From positions 355,922 to 419,921 of the forward strand of contig NZ_CP048289.1 in the NCBI RefSeq assembly GCF_014084105.1: a stretch of DNA of 64,000 nt. Direction: 5' to 3'. The position numbers and the translations under genes are program-made. Under the pieces are notes generated by a model, which saw only the letters and a program-made list of their open reading frames with translations, did not search any database and had not been told where the DNA came from. The stretch's first letter is position 1. Each line of letters opens with the position of its first letter. Positions 63,974 to 64,000 of this stretch are shown here, piece after piece. This DNA is from Streptacidiphilus sp. P02-A3a (GTDB taxonomy: Bacteria > Actinomycetota > Actinomycetes > Streptomycetales > Streptomycetaceae).

Positions 63974-64000
63974 CCGCGCCCGGGGGCCGCCCGGTTCACC

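Overview
The window comes from a high-GC actinomycete, most likely a member of Streptomycetaceae (Streptomyces, Kitasatospora or Streptacidiphilus). The evidence is strong third-position G/C, GTG starts, ATGA/GTGA stop-start overlaps, a WblA-type WhiB protein, a Crp very close to the Streptomyces protein as I remember it, and conserved Streptomyces-like gene orders: tRNA-Ser, SRP RNA, dnaX, ybaB, recR, DUF5063, ask; and PBP, wblA, two ArsA-like ATPases, RidA, NUDIX, MBL, crp. All family assignments were made by eye from motifs, with no database search.

Bases 1-7.4 kb are a defence-type island. The left edge cuts through a pPIWI_RE-like gene (1-1713) that ends in a long perfect hairpin. A frameshifted remnant and about 540 bp without genes follow. 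Then comes a compact, clearly lower-GC three-gene unit: a HerA-type DNA-pumping ATPase (2750-4747), a NurA-like nuclease with a zinc-ribbon insert (4751-6160) and a D12/Dam-type adenine methyltransferase (6206-7438). I read this as a candidate HerA-NurA-methyltransferase anti-invader system. I do not recognise it as a named system.

Bases 7.7-18.5 kb are mixed accessory DNA: a HAD hydrolase lacking its N-terminus, an XRE/TPR regulator, an S9 peptidase facing an anti-sigma-like ATPase gene across a palindromic operator, a full-length valS in an unexpected setting, and a leftward set of Gfo/Idh/MocA-like oxidoreductase, SAM methyltransferase and GT2 glycosyltransferase.

Bases about 18.7-27.4 kb form an integrative mobilisable element. 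It carries relaxase, MobC, a TmrB-like (tunicamycin-resistance family) cargo gene, an SpdB/DUF2637 protein, a DUF3631 protein, an XRE regulator, an excisionase and a tyrosine integrase next to the 3' end of tRNA-Ser(GGA). No TraB/FtsK-type transfer gene is present. The element has two pairs of unexplained repeats: about 180-200 bp iteron-like blocks at 21457-21630 and 23423-23629, and two homologous structured 5' leaders on opposite strands, before the DUF3631 gene and before xis.

Bases 27.5-64 kb are ordinary chromosome: tRNA-Ser, SRP RNA, dnaX-ybaB-recR-DUF5063, aspartokinase with an internal beta-subunit start, an ECF sigma factor coupled to a membrane partner, SURF1, an S9 peptidase, a PcaB-like lyase, small metabolic genes, tRNA-Pro, a LysR regulator divergent from a SnoaL-like gene, YqeY, a class A PBP, wblA, two ArsA-like ATPases, RidA, NUDIX, MBL hydrolase, crp, and kinase, FUSC, secreted, GNAT and SGNH genes. 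Intergenic hairpins separate most convergent pairs. In this sequence wblA is split by a frameshift in a run of seven G.
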